Below, in pieces: positions 17,745 to 27,447 of a stretch of 46,459 bases of DNA. Positions within the stretch are counted from its first letter, which is position 1, and every line of letters begins with the position of its first letter. The notes under the pieces were generated by a model that saw only the letters and a program-made list of their open reading frames with translations, made no database searches and had not been told where the DNA came from. The stretch spans positions 1 to 46,459 of the forward strand of contig CAYRFF010000028.1 in assembly GCA_964423575.1 (NCBI GenBank), in the 5' to 3' direction. Source of the DNA: CAYRFF01 sp964423575. Lineage in GTDB: Bacteria > Bacteroidota > Bacteroidia > Chitinophagales > Saprospiraceae. The translations under genes were made by a program, and so were the position numbers.

Positions 17745-18491
17745 TTAATCGTAAAATTCGTAGACGATTCTGAAATCGAAGAACAAGTAATCCATAGTGC
17801 TCTTGTTCATCTGGTAGAAATCCAGTGGATGTCCTTGAACTCCGGTAACTTTATCTGCGGGCAAGAAATCATATTTCATCCTGGACGATTTATTGTAGTT
17901 CACACCTAGTTCAATCAAAATCGGCGCATAAACAGAGATGGAAACTCCGGCTCCTATCTGTCCCAGAAATCCTACATTTTTTGTTTCTGAATAAGTTAAA
18001 TAATCAGAAGAGTAGCTGGGATTGGTTTCAGAAATAAAACTATTGTAATACCGCAGACCTGCACCTGCCTTGATGTAAGGGATAACATAAGTAGAAGAAA
18101 AGATTTCGTATTTAGTCATTCCCATAAAGTCATTTATACGGGGCCTCACGGTAATTTTATTACTGTTTCCCACAACCATATTGGGAGCAATTTTTGACTT
18201 ATCAAACTCCAAAAATTTATATTCAAATCCAAACATCAGTTTGTTATTTCTCGTAGGTCTCGCATAAAAGTCAAACATAAAACCTACGGACATTTTATCG
18301 ACAAAGCTTCTGTAAAAGCCTCCGGGATATAACAAGTTAACTGCGAATCCCAGTTGATAATCAGGAAGATATGCATCCATAATAAGAGATTCGGATTCGT
18401 CTGAGTCAGGTACATAAGAATCGTCCTGAGCCCGCATTTCCTGAAGAAGAAATGGAATAGTTAAAAGTAATATGAGTAAATATCGCTTCAT
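17745..18491 (-). CDS. Outer-membrane beta-barrel protein, function unknown
   Basis: 248 aa. A signal peptide of about 21 residues ends at MRA/QDD. The mature start is acidic (DDSYVPDSDESE), followed by amphipathic strands with many Tyr and Phe residues and a C-terminal aromatic ending (IVYEFYD). It resembles the generic 'outer membrane beta-barrel' proteins of Bacteroidota; a PorG-like role in type IX secretion cannot be shown from the sequence. It lies 95 nt downstream... in genome order just upstream of rluD on the same strand, but rluD has its own -7 box. Confidence 0.72.
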   Translation of the reverse strand: MKRYLLILLLTIPFLLQEMRAQDDSYVPDSDESESLIMDAYLPDYQLGFAVNLLYPGGFYRSFVDKMSVGFMFDFYARPTRNNKLMFGFEYKFLEFDKSKIAPNMVVGNSNKITVRPRINDFMGMTKYEIFSSTYVIPYIKAGAGLRYYNSFISETNPSYSSDYLTYSETKNVGFLGQIGAGVSISVYAPILIELGVNYNKSSRMKYDFLPADKVTGVQGHPLDFYQMNKSTMDYLFFDFRIVYEFYD

Positions 18492-18740
18492 TCTTGTATT
18501 AGATTATATCTCTAATTTAGGCTTTTCAGGTACAAATTAAAATCTTAGCAGCTTAATCCGCTGTTAAAGTTACGTTAAATTAATATATAAGTGTTTTTAA
18601 CAGCGGAAAATATGAAATGCTTACAAAGAATGGTCACATAAGAAATCCAGAAACATTGCCTACATTTTACTTTAACTACACTGTGGCAATCTATTGATTC
18701 CCTGTGCATAATTGATCACCACAAAATACATAATAGTAAG

Positions 18741-19247
18741 TTACCGTCCTCTCAACCCGAGCTCTATTGCTTCCGGTTTAAGAATCTTTCCATCTTCTAT
18801 TGTAAAACGCAGAAGTGTTCTAATGTGGTGAAAACCCTGCATACCACAAGCACCCGGATTCAAGTGAAGTAAGCCTCTTTCTCTGTCAGGCATCACCTTT
18901 AAAATATGCGAATGCCCACTTATAAATAAATCAGGTTTAATTTCATCAAGTCGTGCCTTAATTCTCGCCGCATATCGTTGAGGATAACCTCCTATATGGA
19001 TCATATACACTTTAAGGCCCTGAACGGTAAAAATCTGTTCCAGCGGCAAAGTCCTCCTGAGAATACTATCATCTATATTTCCATACACTGCCCTCGTAGG
19101 TGCAATACTTTCCATGATTTCAAGGACTTCAAGGGAACCAATATCTCCTGCATTCCATATCTGATCAGCTTCTGAACAGATTTCCGTCAATCTATCATCC
19201 CAATATCTGTGATTATCCGAGAGTAGAATTATTCGTTCACCTGCCAT
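18741..19247 (-). CDS. YfcE/MJ0936-type metallophosphoesterase
   Basis: 168 aa starting at MAGERIILLSDNH; a 16-codon longer frame exists but would run deep into the preceding gene. Metal-binding motifs of calcineurin-like phosphoesterases are all present: LLSDNH, GDIGS, GNID, MIHIGG, and SGHSH, with a final NPGACG typical of the YfcE family. Members hydrolyse phosphodiesters; in vivo substrate is unknown. The start overlaps the last 11 nt of the alcohol dehydrogenase gene, pointing to translational coupling. Confidence 0.9.
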   Translation of the reverse strand: MAGERIILLSDNHRYWDDRLTEICSEADQIWNAGDIGSLEVLEIMESIAPTRAVYGNIDDSILRRTLPLEQIFTVQGLKVYMIHIGGYPQRYAARIKARLDEIKPDLFISGHSHILKVMPDRERGLLHLNPGACGMQGFHHIRTLLRFTIEDGKILKPEAIELGLRGR

Positions 19248-20211
19248 GATCAAAGACCAATTTGCCGAAAGGCGACCCACTGCCCAATAAGTCAAAAGCC
19301 CTTTCTGATTCTTCCATCCTAAAAACCTCAGCTACCAGCGGCCTTATTTTATGTTCTACAACAAAGTCAAGCATTTCGCTAAATTCCTGATCCGTCGCCA
19401 TTGTAGTTCCTAAAATCGAAAGTTGTCGCCAGAAAATAATCTGTGGATTTATTTCCGTGATTTTGCCTAGTGTACCACCGTAAAAGACTATTCGTCCACC
19501 AGGATTGGAAATAGGAATAAAGTTTTTGAATCCTGGGCCTCCGGCACTATCGATAATGGCATCGAATCCACCCGCCATATCCTTTAATTGTTTACTCCAG
19601 TCTTCGTCCTTATAGTTTACACCACTCTCAGCTCCCAGTTCAATTGCTTTATTAATTTTGTCTTGGCTGCCGCTAGTAACAAACACCTTAGCGCCTTTTG
19701 CGCAAGCAAACTGTAAAGCCAGTTGAGCAACTCCTCCGCCTACTCCTGAAATCAGAACGGTATCACCCTCGGAAATTTGTGCCTTAGTTGTAACGGCGCG
19801 CCACGCGGTCATACCTCCCAGTGGTAGTGCAGCTGCTTCATGTATTGTAAGATGTTCTGGTGCTATATGCAGTCTATGTTCAGGAACTGTAATTCTCTCT
19901 GCAAAAGTACCGTGTTTAGGCATGCCCAGAACTTCGTAAGCGTTACTCTGTACACGCTTATCGTCCCCCCATTGAATATTGGGGTTTATAAGCACGCGGT
20001 TACCATTATGTATACCTATTCCATCAGAGCCCAGAATAGTGTTATTCTTTATCCCGGGATATAAGCCCTGGGTGATATAGTAATCTCTACGATTCATTCC
20101 GCTGGCGAGAATTTCAAGTTCTACAGTATTCTCTTTATACTGATTTCCTCCGGGATTAAAATCCTCCGGTAAGGGAAACTTCTTCAGTTCCCTGAATACC
20201 AGTGCTTTCAT
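19237..20211 (-). CDS. Zinc-type medium-chain alcohol dehydrogenase / quinone oxidoreductase
   Basis: 324-aa MDR-superfamily NAD(P)H-dependent oxidoreductase. The nucleotide-binding fold has VLISGVGGGVAQLALQFA (a GxGGxA-type loop, about 153-170) after the LPLGGMTAWRAV signature. Catalytic zinc Cys residues are absent from the N-terminal part (GMNRRDYYITQGLYPG), so it is closer to zinc-free quinone oxidoreductases (QOR type). Substrate unknown. It begins 36 nt after the 3' end of the RNase P RNA and overlaps the phosphoesterase gene downstream. Confidence 0.88.
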   Translation of the reverse strand: MKALVFRELKKFPLPEDFNPGGNQYKENTVELEILASGMNRRDYYITQGLYPGIKNNTILGSDGIGIHNGNRVLINPNIQWGDDKRVQSNAYEVLGMPKHGTFAERITVPEHRLHIAPEHLTIHEAAALPLGGMTAWRAVTTKAQISEGDTVLISGVGGGVAQLALQFACAKGAKVFVTSGSQDKINKAIELGAESGVNYKDEDWSKQLKDMAGGFDAIIDSAGGPGFKNFIPISNPGGRIVFYGGTLGKITEINPQIIFWRQLSILGTTMATDQEFSEMLDFVVEHKIRPLVAEVFRMEESERAFDLLGSGSPFGKLVFDHGR

Positions 20212-20246
20212 ATATTGTTATGATTCTAAAGACGTTTAAAAAAAGA

Positions 20247-20629
20247 AGTCGTGGGAAATAAGCCGGATTCTGTACCTAAAAGGCTTCTATCATTTATCTC
20301 GGTCGTAAAAACGATCTCTATCTGCCTACCCCTCTTGCGTGTACGACCCCCGCCCCCGGAAAACGTACAAACCCACGAGCACATGAGTAATTCAAGATAT
20401 ACATGGCATTTCAACCCGCGAGGTATATCGCCTGAATACATTACTGTATTCAAGTGTGCGCTCTTACCGCACATTTTCACCCTTACCTGCCTGTGGCAGG
20501 CGGTATATTTCTGTGACACTTTCTGTACTCCTCATTTGGAATACCCACGTATTAGATGGCGCGGTGCTCTGCGTTGTCCGGACTTTCCTCATCCCGAATA
20601 ACCGGGACGCGATAGAATATCCCACGACT
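20247..20629 (-). ncRNA. rnpB: RNase P RNA (bacterial class A)
   Basis: The minus strand reads GAGGAAAGTCCGGAC near the 5' end (the universal P4/CR-I core), GGGTAGGCAGATAGAG, and AGAATCCGGCTTAT near the 3' end (CR-V). The ends pair as GTCGTGGGA with TCCCACGAC to form P1, setting the limits at about 383 nt, a normal size. The 3' end is followed by TTCTTTTTTT. RNase P RNA is the catalytic subunit that trims tRNA 5' leaders. An open frame across this region (20251-20601, plus strand) is spurious. Confidence 0.97.
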
Positions 20630-20713
20630 ATAACTTTTAACGATTAGCATTTAAAAAAGTTCCTGAACCAAAAGGAAATGATATATTAATAAGTTTTTTA
20701 ATAAATAATTCCC

Positions 20714-20721
20714 TATTTTTG
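20714..20721 (+). promoter_or_regulatory. Candidate -7 box of the histidine kinase gene
   Basis: TATTTTTG matches TAnnTTTG exactly and ends 29 nt before the ATG at 20751. The -33 element is not clear (a T-run lies at about the right distance). Confidence 0.45.
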
Positions 20722-20750
20722 TGATGTAGTATATATTGCAATATAACATT

Positions 20751-23700
20751 ATGCGTCAAAAAGCCATTCTATTTCTATTACTTGGAATAGTAATCTTTGT
20801 GGGGAGTATCGTGATTTCAACCCCGCGCAATAATACCGATTCGCTTGAGAAGCGATATCAGGAATGGCAAAACAATTACAGTGACTACCTGGAAAGCACG
20901 GTACTACGATTACAGAAAGATTCCAGCGCGATAAAACGATGCATAGAATCCCCATTAGAATGTAGTTTTTCCAAAAAGATTGACCAAAGCAAAGAGGGAA
21001 TTCTTCTCTACTCCGACAAGGATTCTTTAATCTACTGGACAGGTAACAACATTCCCTCTCCCCAATTATTTAAAGCTTCAAAGAAAAATGTAATCTGGAA
21101 TGATAATCAGGCATTTATAATTAAAGAACTTGCACGGCACAAAGGCTCAATTCTATACTTTATCAGTTCACCAGCCGGTGAAATGACAACAGCATTCGGG
21201 GTCAATTATCCGGAACAATATTTCAGTTTCAAAAAGCAACCCAGTAATTTTGCCTTTATGGATAAATCCGGGGAAGCGCTATTCTTCCTTGACATAAAAT
21301 CATTGCCACAAGCGGAGTTTAACCATTGGCTGGCATTTATCCTGTACACCTTATCTTTAATAAGCCTGTTTCTGGGCGCCTATTTCTTTACTGAACTGTT
21401 ATTTCACGACCACTCCAATCAAAAACGAGTCAGCTACTCTATACTCGCTTTCCTGTTAATACGATTTATCACCGCTCTCATTTTCTATAGAGGCATAGAC
21501 ATGAACCTGTATAATCAGGCAGGCGAGACGCAGATAGGCCAGTTAAATCTAGGGGTACTTTGGATTAATATACTATTATTTTACGCTATTGTCCTCATAA
21601 TCACCAAGAGACTGAAATTTGAAATAAAGGATGTTTACCATAAATGGACTAAATATCTCATTTACGGCATTGCTTACCTTGCTATCATCGCTTCCTGTAT
21701 GCTTGTCGCCTATGTAGGTCAGTCAATTATATTTAATTCGAGACTCGGGAGTAATCTCGCCAGAATCGGAGACTGGTCGGTGGATAGTATCATATCATTA
21801 ATAGCCTGTGTCATATTTATTGTTACTGTTTTCCACCTCGCATGGTTTCTATTGAAATCGATTAACACAATCAATTTCTCTTTACCGGGTAAAATGCTAG
21901 CTCTTCTGGCAGCCTGTGTGGCAAGTCTCGCGTTATATCCTTTGGTTAATATACATCTACACCCGTTTCCTTTCTACCTGATTGTTATCCTATTCGTTTT
22001 CCTCATGGATTTGTTTATAGAAGAGGAACAGGCCAATCTCAACTGGCTTTTCATCTGGATTGCTGTTGCAAGCGCCTGCTCCACGAGCATCCTATACAAG
22101 TACTATGTAGATAAAGTAAACGCGAGTCAGAAATCTATTCTTTTATCTCTCGCCTATTCTGAAACTGTTCCAGCTTCCGCAAATAAGGAAGCAAAACTCC
22201 TGCCCAATGTCACTCTGGACTATGCTGTGTATATTAAGGGTAAACGACAGAACTATTATGGAGAATACTACCCACTCATTTATCCTTACGATAAAGTTAC
22301 TGAGCTCAAAATGATTGAAACTTATGATAGGGATAACCGATATGAAACAATCTACAGGGCCAGCAACGATATAGTTGTTGTCAGCAGCAGAATCAAAAAC
22401 AGCTTTATTACGCCCATATCCTGGTATGCATATATGTTTGTAATCTGGATAGTCATCGCAATTCTCATGGCCGCAATCAACACGCGATGGGAATTTCTAC
22501 CCGTCGAATGGAAATTCAGGATGACACAACTACCGAGTTTGCGGCGCAGAATCCAGTTTAATATCATGATGATTACAATAGGTTCTTTTACTGCAGTCTG
22601 CATTCTTTCCTATATCTATCTTAAGAATACTGCCAACCAGGAGATTGAATACGAAGCAAAGAACAAATTATCTATCATAATCGATGATATCGAAGCACAG
22701 CTAGGTTCAGGACAAGGTGGAAATAGAGCTGTGATTACGACTGTACAGACTAAAGCAGAAATGCACAGAGCCAAGGTCAATCTATACGATACACATGGTA
22801 AAACTCTCGTATCAGCAAGTAAATCTGAAAAATATAGGCTGGCACATTCGGATTGGAAGGCTTTACAGCAAAAACCGGACAGAATACATACATTAAGCAG
22901 TCCAGGGGATTATGAATATATAAGCCCGATCATCAGTAATCAGGGTAGAGTGCAGGCATATCTTGGATATAACCTGTCATATAACCCGATAACAGGGCCA
23001 TTCAACAACTTCCTGAATACCCTCCTGAAATTGTATATATTCCTTGGTGTAATTGCATTGGGTATCTCATTATTTGTATCCAATTCCATTACCAATCCAC
23101 TGAAAACACTGGGAGAAAAACTCAAGGAATTAAAACTCGGTAAGAAAAACCAAAGACTAGACTGGAATAGTCCTGATGAACTCGGAGATTTGATACAGAA
23201 TTACAATCTCATGATTGATAAACTTGAGTCATCCGCGGAAATTTTGGCAGCTCAGGAAAGGGACACCGCTTGGCGCGAAATGGCTAAACAGGTTGCCCAT
23301 GAAATTAAAAACCCACTCACTCCTATGCGTTTGAGTCTGCAACATCTGCAATTTACCATTGCCAATGATCCTGAACGCGGTATGAAAATGATAGATCAGG
23401 TGGCAGAAACAATTATTGAGCAAATTGACAATTTGACACGGATTGCTACTGGTTTCGGTGACTTTGCCAAGATGCCGACTCCGGAGAATATAAAACTCAG
23501 TCTCAACACAGTCGTCATGCACGTTCACGATTTGTTCCGCAAACGCGCAGATATGGATATTGAGTTGCAAGTCCCTATTAATGACGTTATCGTGTTTGCA
23601 GATAAAGACCAGGTTTCCCGCATTATCACCAATCTATTGAAAAATGCGATTCAAGCTATTCCACACGAAAAGAACGGGCATATTATCATCCGACTATACA

Positions 23701-23954
23701 TTCAGGACGATAATGCAGTGATTTCAATCCAGGATAACGGATCCGGAATTCCGGATGAAATGCGCGATAAGATATTTGAACCCAATTTCACTTCAAAGTC
23801 CTCCGGCACAGGCCTTGGACTTGCAATGTGTGCCAATATGATAGAAGGATTTAACGGAAGAATATACTTTGAAACAGAAGTAGATGTTGGTTCCACATTC
23901 TATATGGAAATCCCATTGATGCATGCAGAAGAAAGGAATAGGATCTATCTCTAA
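20751..23954 (+). CDS. Large membrane-bound sensor histidine kinase (NtrY-like)
   Basis: 1067 aa from ATG 20751 (an earlier in-frame ATG lies 5 codons upstream). Order: one N-terminal membrane helix, an extracytoplasmic stretch, a cluster of about eight helices (roughly 195-450), a second periplasmic-type region, further helices near 560-630 and 755-780, HAMP (about 780-830), HisKA with phosphoacceptor His850 in VAHEIKNPLTPMR, and HATPase with N-box NLLKNAIQAI, DNGSGIPDE and GTGLGLAMC. The HEIKNPLTPM sequence is typical of NtrY-type kinases. The signal is unknown. No response regulator gene is adjacent. Confidence 0.92.
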   Translation: MRQKAILFLLLGIVIFVGSIVISTPRNNTDSLEKRYQEWQNNYSDYLESTVLRLQKDSSAIKRCIESPLECSFSKKIDQSKEGILLYSDKDSLIYWTGNNIPSPQLFKASKKNVIWNDNQAFIIKELARHKGSILYFISSPAGEMTTAFGVNYPEQYFSFKKQPSNFAFMDKSGEALFFLDIKSLPQAEFNHWLAFILYTLSLISLFLGAYFFTELLFHDHSNQKRVSYSILAFLLIRFITALIFYRGIDMNLYNQAGETQIGQLNLGVLWINILLFYAIVLIITKRLKFEIKDVYHKWTKYLIYGIAYLAIIASCMLVAYVGQSIIFNSRLGSNLARIGDWSVDSIISLIACVIFIVTVFHLAWFLLKSINTINFSLPGKMLALLAACVASLALYPLVNIHLHPFPFYLIVILFVFLMDLFIEEEQANLNWLFIWIAVASACSTSILYKYYVDKVNASQKSILLSLAYSETVPASANKEAKLLPNVTLDYAVYIKGKRQNYYGEYYPLIYPYDKVTELKMIETYDRDNRYETIYRASNDIVVVSSRIKNSFITPISWYAYMFVIWIVIAILMAAINTRWEFLPVEWKFRMTQLPSLRRRIQFNIMMITIGSFTAVCILSYIYLKNTANQEIEYEAKNKLSIIIDDIEAQLGSGQGGNRAVITTVQTKAEMHRAKVNLYDTHGKTLVSASKSEKYRLAHSDWKALQQKPDRIHTLSSPGDYEYISPIISNQGRVQAYLGYNLSYNPITGPFNNFLNTLLKLYIFLGVIALGISLFVSNSITNPLKTLGEKLKELKLGKKNQRLDWNSPDELGDLIQNYNLMIDKLESSAEILAAQERDTAWREMAKQVAHEIKNPLTPMRLSLQHLQFTIANDPERGMKMIDQVAETIIEQIDNLTRIATGFGDFAKMPTPENIKLSLNTVVMHVHDLFRKRADMDIELQVPINDVIVFADKDQVSRIITNLLKNAIQAIPHEKNGHIIIRLYIQDDNAVISIQDNGSGIPDEMRDKIFEPNFTSKSSGTGLGLAMCANMIEGFNGRIYFETEVDVGSTFYMEIPLMHAEERNRIYL

Positions 23955-24080
23955 GTGTAAAATGAATTTAATTCCGTTTATCTTCTGCCTTTTTATGACT
24001 ACATTTAAACAATTAAATTATAGTTTTATTGCTATATGAATGATTCATCAACATGCTAAACGGAGTAGAATTTAAATAAA

Positions 24081-26357
24081 ATGGCCTGGGGTTTACCGAG
24101 ATTTTCAGATAACAGAGAATTACATAGACCATTGCAGAACATCGCGCTTTGGAACGGTTTACGTATGATGGTTACTATGCTCATCCCTGTCACAATCGGT
24201 GTGATTATGGGACAGCCACGTTATGCCTTTATGCTAGGCCTGGGAGCACTTGTAATGGGGATTAGCGATATTCCCGGAACCAATACCCACAGAAGAAATG
24301 GAATGATTGTGGCATTTTTTATCCTAGTATTAAGCCACGGACTTATTTCCATTACATATTTTCTACCCTACCTACAGTCAGGTATCCTGATTATATTATC
24401 ATTCCTTCTTTCCTATATCGCTTTATATGGTAGCAGAGCCTCTATTATAGGAGCTGCAGGAATGCTGGCGATGATATTTGCTCTCTTTGCAGGGAAGACA
24501 ATGACAGCAGCTTTAATGAGTCCGGTGATGATAGCGATAGGTGCTGCATTTTATTTCCTCGTCTCTTTTACCTTTATGCAGATGCGTCCTTATAGGATTG
24601 TAACGCAATTTCTGGGCGAATCCATAAGTGGTATCGGCGAGTATATCCGTGAGCGCGCCAATTTGTACGACATCAATGCGGACAACGATTTTCATTTGCA
24701 AAAGCTAATGAAAAAACAAGTCCTCATCAACGAAGAGCAGGAAAATATCAGAGAGCTTCTGCTTAAACGAAGACAAGTACAGAAAGGAACCGGTCACTAT
24801 GAACGCGCGCTGGCGATTATCTTCAGCGAATCTGTGGATATGTTTGAATTGGCTTATGCAGCGCATTTTGACTACGATAAATTAAAGGAGATTTTCAGAG
24901 AATCGGACATTCTTCAATATTACTCAGAAATAATTGCTTTAACCGGACAAGAAATCGAAGCATTGGGAGAAAGTATCGCAGTAAATGAGCGGTATGAGCT
25001 GCAGTATGATATCGACAATAAAATAAAGAATCTGAATACTAAGTTGAATCTTCTTCAAGCAGATTTACCGGAAAATGTGAGTGCCGCAGACGTGCAACTA
25101 CTTTTTAATATTCACCAGCATTTAAAGCGCCTCTATCACAAATGCGTGTTGATCAAGGAGTACCATAATAGAGAATCAAAGCCCGCTGCTAAGAATTTTC
25201 ACAAATTGCGGCTAGACCTCTTTACGCAGCACCAGACTTATGCTATCAAGCCGTTTATATCCAATCTTTCCTGGAGTTCCATTCATTTTAAACACGCGCT
25301 GAGAACGGCAATAACATTTGCTGCAGGAATAGGTATAGGATTACTGTTTCCACATCAGAAGAGTTACTGGATTTTACTGACCATTGCAGTCATTTTACGA
25401 CCAAATTATAGTCTTACACTAGCTAAGGCTAATCAAAGGGTAATAGGAACCATCGTCGGTGCTTTTATAGGTTTTGGTCTGGTGTCACTTCCCTTTTTTA
25501 ACAATACAATCGGAATATTTATCCTGATTTTCGCGGCTTGGGGTTCTTTTACCTTTAATGTTCTGAATTACAGAACGTCAGTGGTTTTCACAACGATTGT
25601 CGCCTTACTGAGTAATTATTTTATCCTACCCGACTTTATTTCCGTTGTCGAGCAACGCATACTCGATACATTAATCGGAGCCGGACTTTCTATGATTGCC
25701 TTACGTTTATTGTGGCCGGACTGGGAGTCTTCGTCTATGGCAGATAAATTAACCAAGGTCCTTGCTGCCAATCGAAAATATATCGCGTCCATCAAGGGTT
25801 TTCTACAAGGTCAAGAAGATGCGAAGTTACAATATAAGCTCGCAAGGAAGGATAGTCTTACGAGTAATTCAGACTTATCAAGTGCATTTCAACGTATGCT
25901 GGACAACCCGGACAGGGCGCAATTCCTCCCTACCCGAGTTTATAATTTCACTACACTGAATTATGCTTTCATGTCGCACACTGCGGGCATGGGTTCGCAA
26001 CTTATGGATTATGAAGTCGATAATGCTGAGCTTGCGCGCGAATGGATAAGGAATATAGAACGGATTGAGTCTACGATGAATCTCGCAGAGGAAATAATTC
26101 TCAAGCGACATATTACCAAGGAGTGGACTATAGAGACTATTCCGATTAATCTGGAAAAGACAAAGGCTGAATTAAAGGATCTTGCTTTTTTTGAAGCACA
26201 GAGGGCAAAAGAAAAGGCCCTTGAGCAACGCCCGGATTTCGATCTTATTAATTTTAGGACATTAGGTAATCAATTAGATTATTTAGAAAGCCTGAGTAAA
26301 CGTATTTTAAGGCAGAGTGAGGAATTTGGGAAGAAACTAAGGTCACAGGGTTTATAA
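24081..26357 (+). CDS. FUSC-family inner-membrane protein (YccS-like)
   Basis: 758 aa with two membrane-helix blocks (about 28-180 and 405-545), each followed by a long charged, helical cytoplasmic region. This duplicated layout with motif SYWILLTIAVILRPNYSLTLAKANQRVIGTI-type sequence in the second block is that of FUSC/YccS/YhfK proteins related to aromatic-acid efflux pumps. Role in this organism is unknown; efflux of small organic acids or envelope stress are the usual suggestions. It sits 126 nt after the kinase gene, possibly in the same transcript. Confidence 0.87.
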   Translation: MAWGLPRFSDNRELHRPLQNIALWNGLRMMVTMLIPVTIGVIMGQPRYAFMLGLGALVMGISDIPGTNTHRRNGMIVAFFILVLSHGLISITYFLPYLQSGILIILSFLLSYIALYGSRASIIGAAGMLAMIFALFAGKTMTAALMSPVMIAIGAAFYFLVSFTFMQMRPYRIVTQFLGESISGIGEYIRERANLYDINADNDFHLQKLMKKQVLINEEQENIRELLLKRRQVQKGTGHYERALAIIFSESVDMFELAYAAHFDYDKLKEIFRESDILQYYSEIIALTGQEIEALGESIAVNERYELQYDIDNKIKNLNTKLNLLQADLPENVSAADVQLLFNIHQHLKRLYHKCVLIKEYHNRESKPAAKNFHKLRLDLFTQHQTYAIKPFISNLSWSSIHFKHALRTAITFAAGIGIGLLFPHQKSYWILLTIAVILRPNYSLTLAKANQRVIGTIVGAFIGFGLVSLPFFNNTIGIFILIFAAWGSFTFNVLNYRTSVVFTTIVALLSNYFILPDFISVVEQRILDTLIGAGLSMIALRLLWPDWESSSMADKLTKVLAANRKYIASIKGFLQGQEDAKLQYKLARKDSLTSNSDLSSAFQRMLDNPDRAQFLPTRVYNFTTLNYAFMSHTAGMGSQLMDYEVDNAELAREWIRNIERIESTMNLAEEIILKRHITKEWTIETIPINLEKTKAELKDLAFFEAQRAKEKALEQRPDFDLINFRTLGNQLDYLESLSKRILRQSEEFGKKLRSQGL

Positions 26358-26387
26358 ATCGGCTTCCCCAGGACTTATTGTATCATC

Positions 26388-27062
26388 CTACTCATATAAA
26401 CTCACCCCGTTCTCATCGGTAGTTAACACCTCAGACATATAGTCAAACCATGGGCGTAGTGCTTGTAAAGTTTTTACAGCTTCCCCATAAAACTTCTCCG
26501 AGATTACTTCGGCATCAGTAAAGGAGCGATTTGCAATAAATTGTTTTTTCTTCAGTAACTCAATTGCCGGGCTCTCTAGATCAAACCCTCTCGGACCTGT
26601 CTTAAGTCCTTCACCGCGTATTTCTCCAAAGAATTTTTTAAATGCTCCTTCATTCATGATCTTATTCATCGGTTCCATATCAAAATCAAATTCTTTCCTC
26701 AAGCGTTGCAAATCGTTCTTTTCAGGGTTCCAGAAACCACCGGCAACTATAGAATTCCCAGGCTCAATACGGATGTAATAGCCACCGCGAAGAAGCGGTT
26801 TTCTCCTTGCTAGATGCATCCCAAAGTGTCTTTTATACGGTGTTTTATCCTTACTGAACCTTAGGTCACGATAAATCCTGTACATCTTAAATTTCTCAAT
26901 ATCATCTGACTTCATCACTTCAGCATAGATCCTTTCAAAGAAATCCTTTACCTCGCCTCTTATATCATCATAGCGTTCCTTATTTCCTGCAAACCACTCG
27001 CGATTATTATTGGAAGCAAGTTCTTTCAGGAAATCAAAATGGGATTGTTTAATACTACTCAT
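26388..27062 (-). CDS. DUF2461 family protein
   Basis: 224 aa starting at MSSIKQSHFDFLKEL; a longer frame to 27119 crosses the promoter and is rejected. Family signatures are visible: FLKELASNNNREWFAGNKERYD at the N-terminus, RIYRDLRFSKDKTPYKRHFG and GGYYIRIEPGNS in the middle. Found in many bacteria, cytoplasmic, function unknown. Transcribed towards the FUSC gene (convergent, 30-nt gap), with a -7 box 34 nt before the start. Confidence 0.9.
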   Translation of the reverse strand: MSSIKQSHFDFLKELASNNNREWFAGNKERYDDIRGEVKDFFERIYAEVMKSDDIEKFKMYRIYRDLRFSKDKTPYKRHFGMHLARRKPLLRGGYYIRIEPGNSIVAGGFWNPEKNDLQRLRKEFDFDMEPMNKIMNEGAFKKFFGEIRGEGLKTGPRGFDLESPAIELLKKKQFIANRSFTDAEVISEKFYGEAVKTLQALRPWFDYMSEVLTTDENGVSLYE

Positions 27063-27096
27063 GATGCTATCTATTATTAAGTCATTTAAGCTTACG

Positions 27097-27104
27097 CAAA
27101 TGTA
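27097..27104 (-). promoter_or_regulatory. -7 box of the DUF2461 gene, embedded in a GCTTNCGCAAAW copy
   Basis: Minus-strand TACATTTG followed by CGTAAGC, 34 nt before the ATG at 27062. It overlaps the dispersed word at 27090-27100. No clear -33 TTG. Confidence 0.55.
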
Positions 27105-27269
27105 AACCTGCGCTTTCACTTTATTAAAATAGTTTAGACATAAAAGTTCACGTCTATTCGAATGTTATCACGATATAGAAACTGATAAAGCTTCAGTTTT
27201 CTTTCTGACAGAAAGCAGCTATTGGATATATTGTGAAACTTATTGAAGTAAATAGGAAAGAAAAAGTAG

Positions 27270-27344
27270 GGTGGATAATCGGGATCGAACCGACGACCTC
27301 TGGAACCACAATCCAGCGCTCTAACCAGCTGAGCTATACCCACC
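27270..27344 (-). tRNA. tRNA-His (GTG)
   Basis: Full cloverleaf on the minus strand. Acceptor GTGGGTA pairs with TATCCAC, with the His-specific extra G at -1 opposite discriminator C73. Anticodon GTG is at 27307-27309 in loop TTGTGGT, and the T-loop is TTCGATC. The 3' CCA is not encoded. Confidence 0.98.
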
Positions 27345-27390
27345 ATTTGAAATTTTTACACGGAAAATATCCGTGGGCCTTTCGCCGGGG

Positions 27391-27422
27391 CAAATATAAA
27401 TATTTTTATCAATATCACCCAA
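27391..27422 (-). promoter_or_regulatory. tRNA-His promoter
   Basis: On the minus strand TTG (27420-27422), a 21-nt spacer and TATATTTG (27391-27398) fit the Bacteroidota consensus. A 6-bp hairpin (CACGGA/TCCGTG, about 27359-27375) lies in the leader between promoter and tRNA. Confidence 0.7.
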
Positions 27423-27447
27423 TAAAATAAAATCTCTTATTCTTTTT

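Noticed and set aside
17745..18491. PorG (type IX secretion) assignment
   Set aside because: Size and barrel character fit loosely, but no diagnostic motif was seen and no other secretion gene is adjacent.
20251..20601. 116-codon plus-strand frame
   Set aside because: Lies inside the RNase P RNA gene; conserved RNA core motifs explain the sequence.
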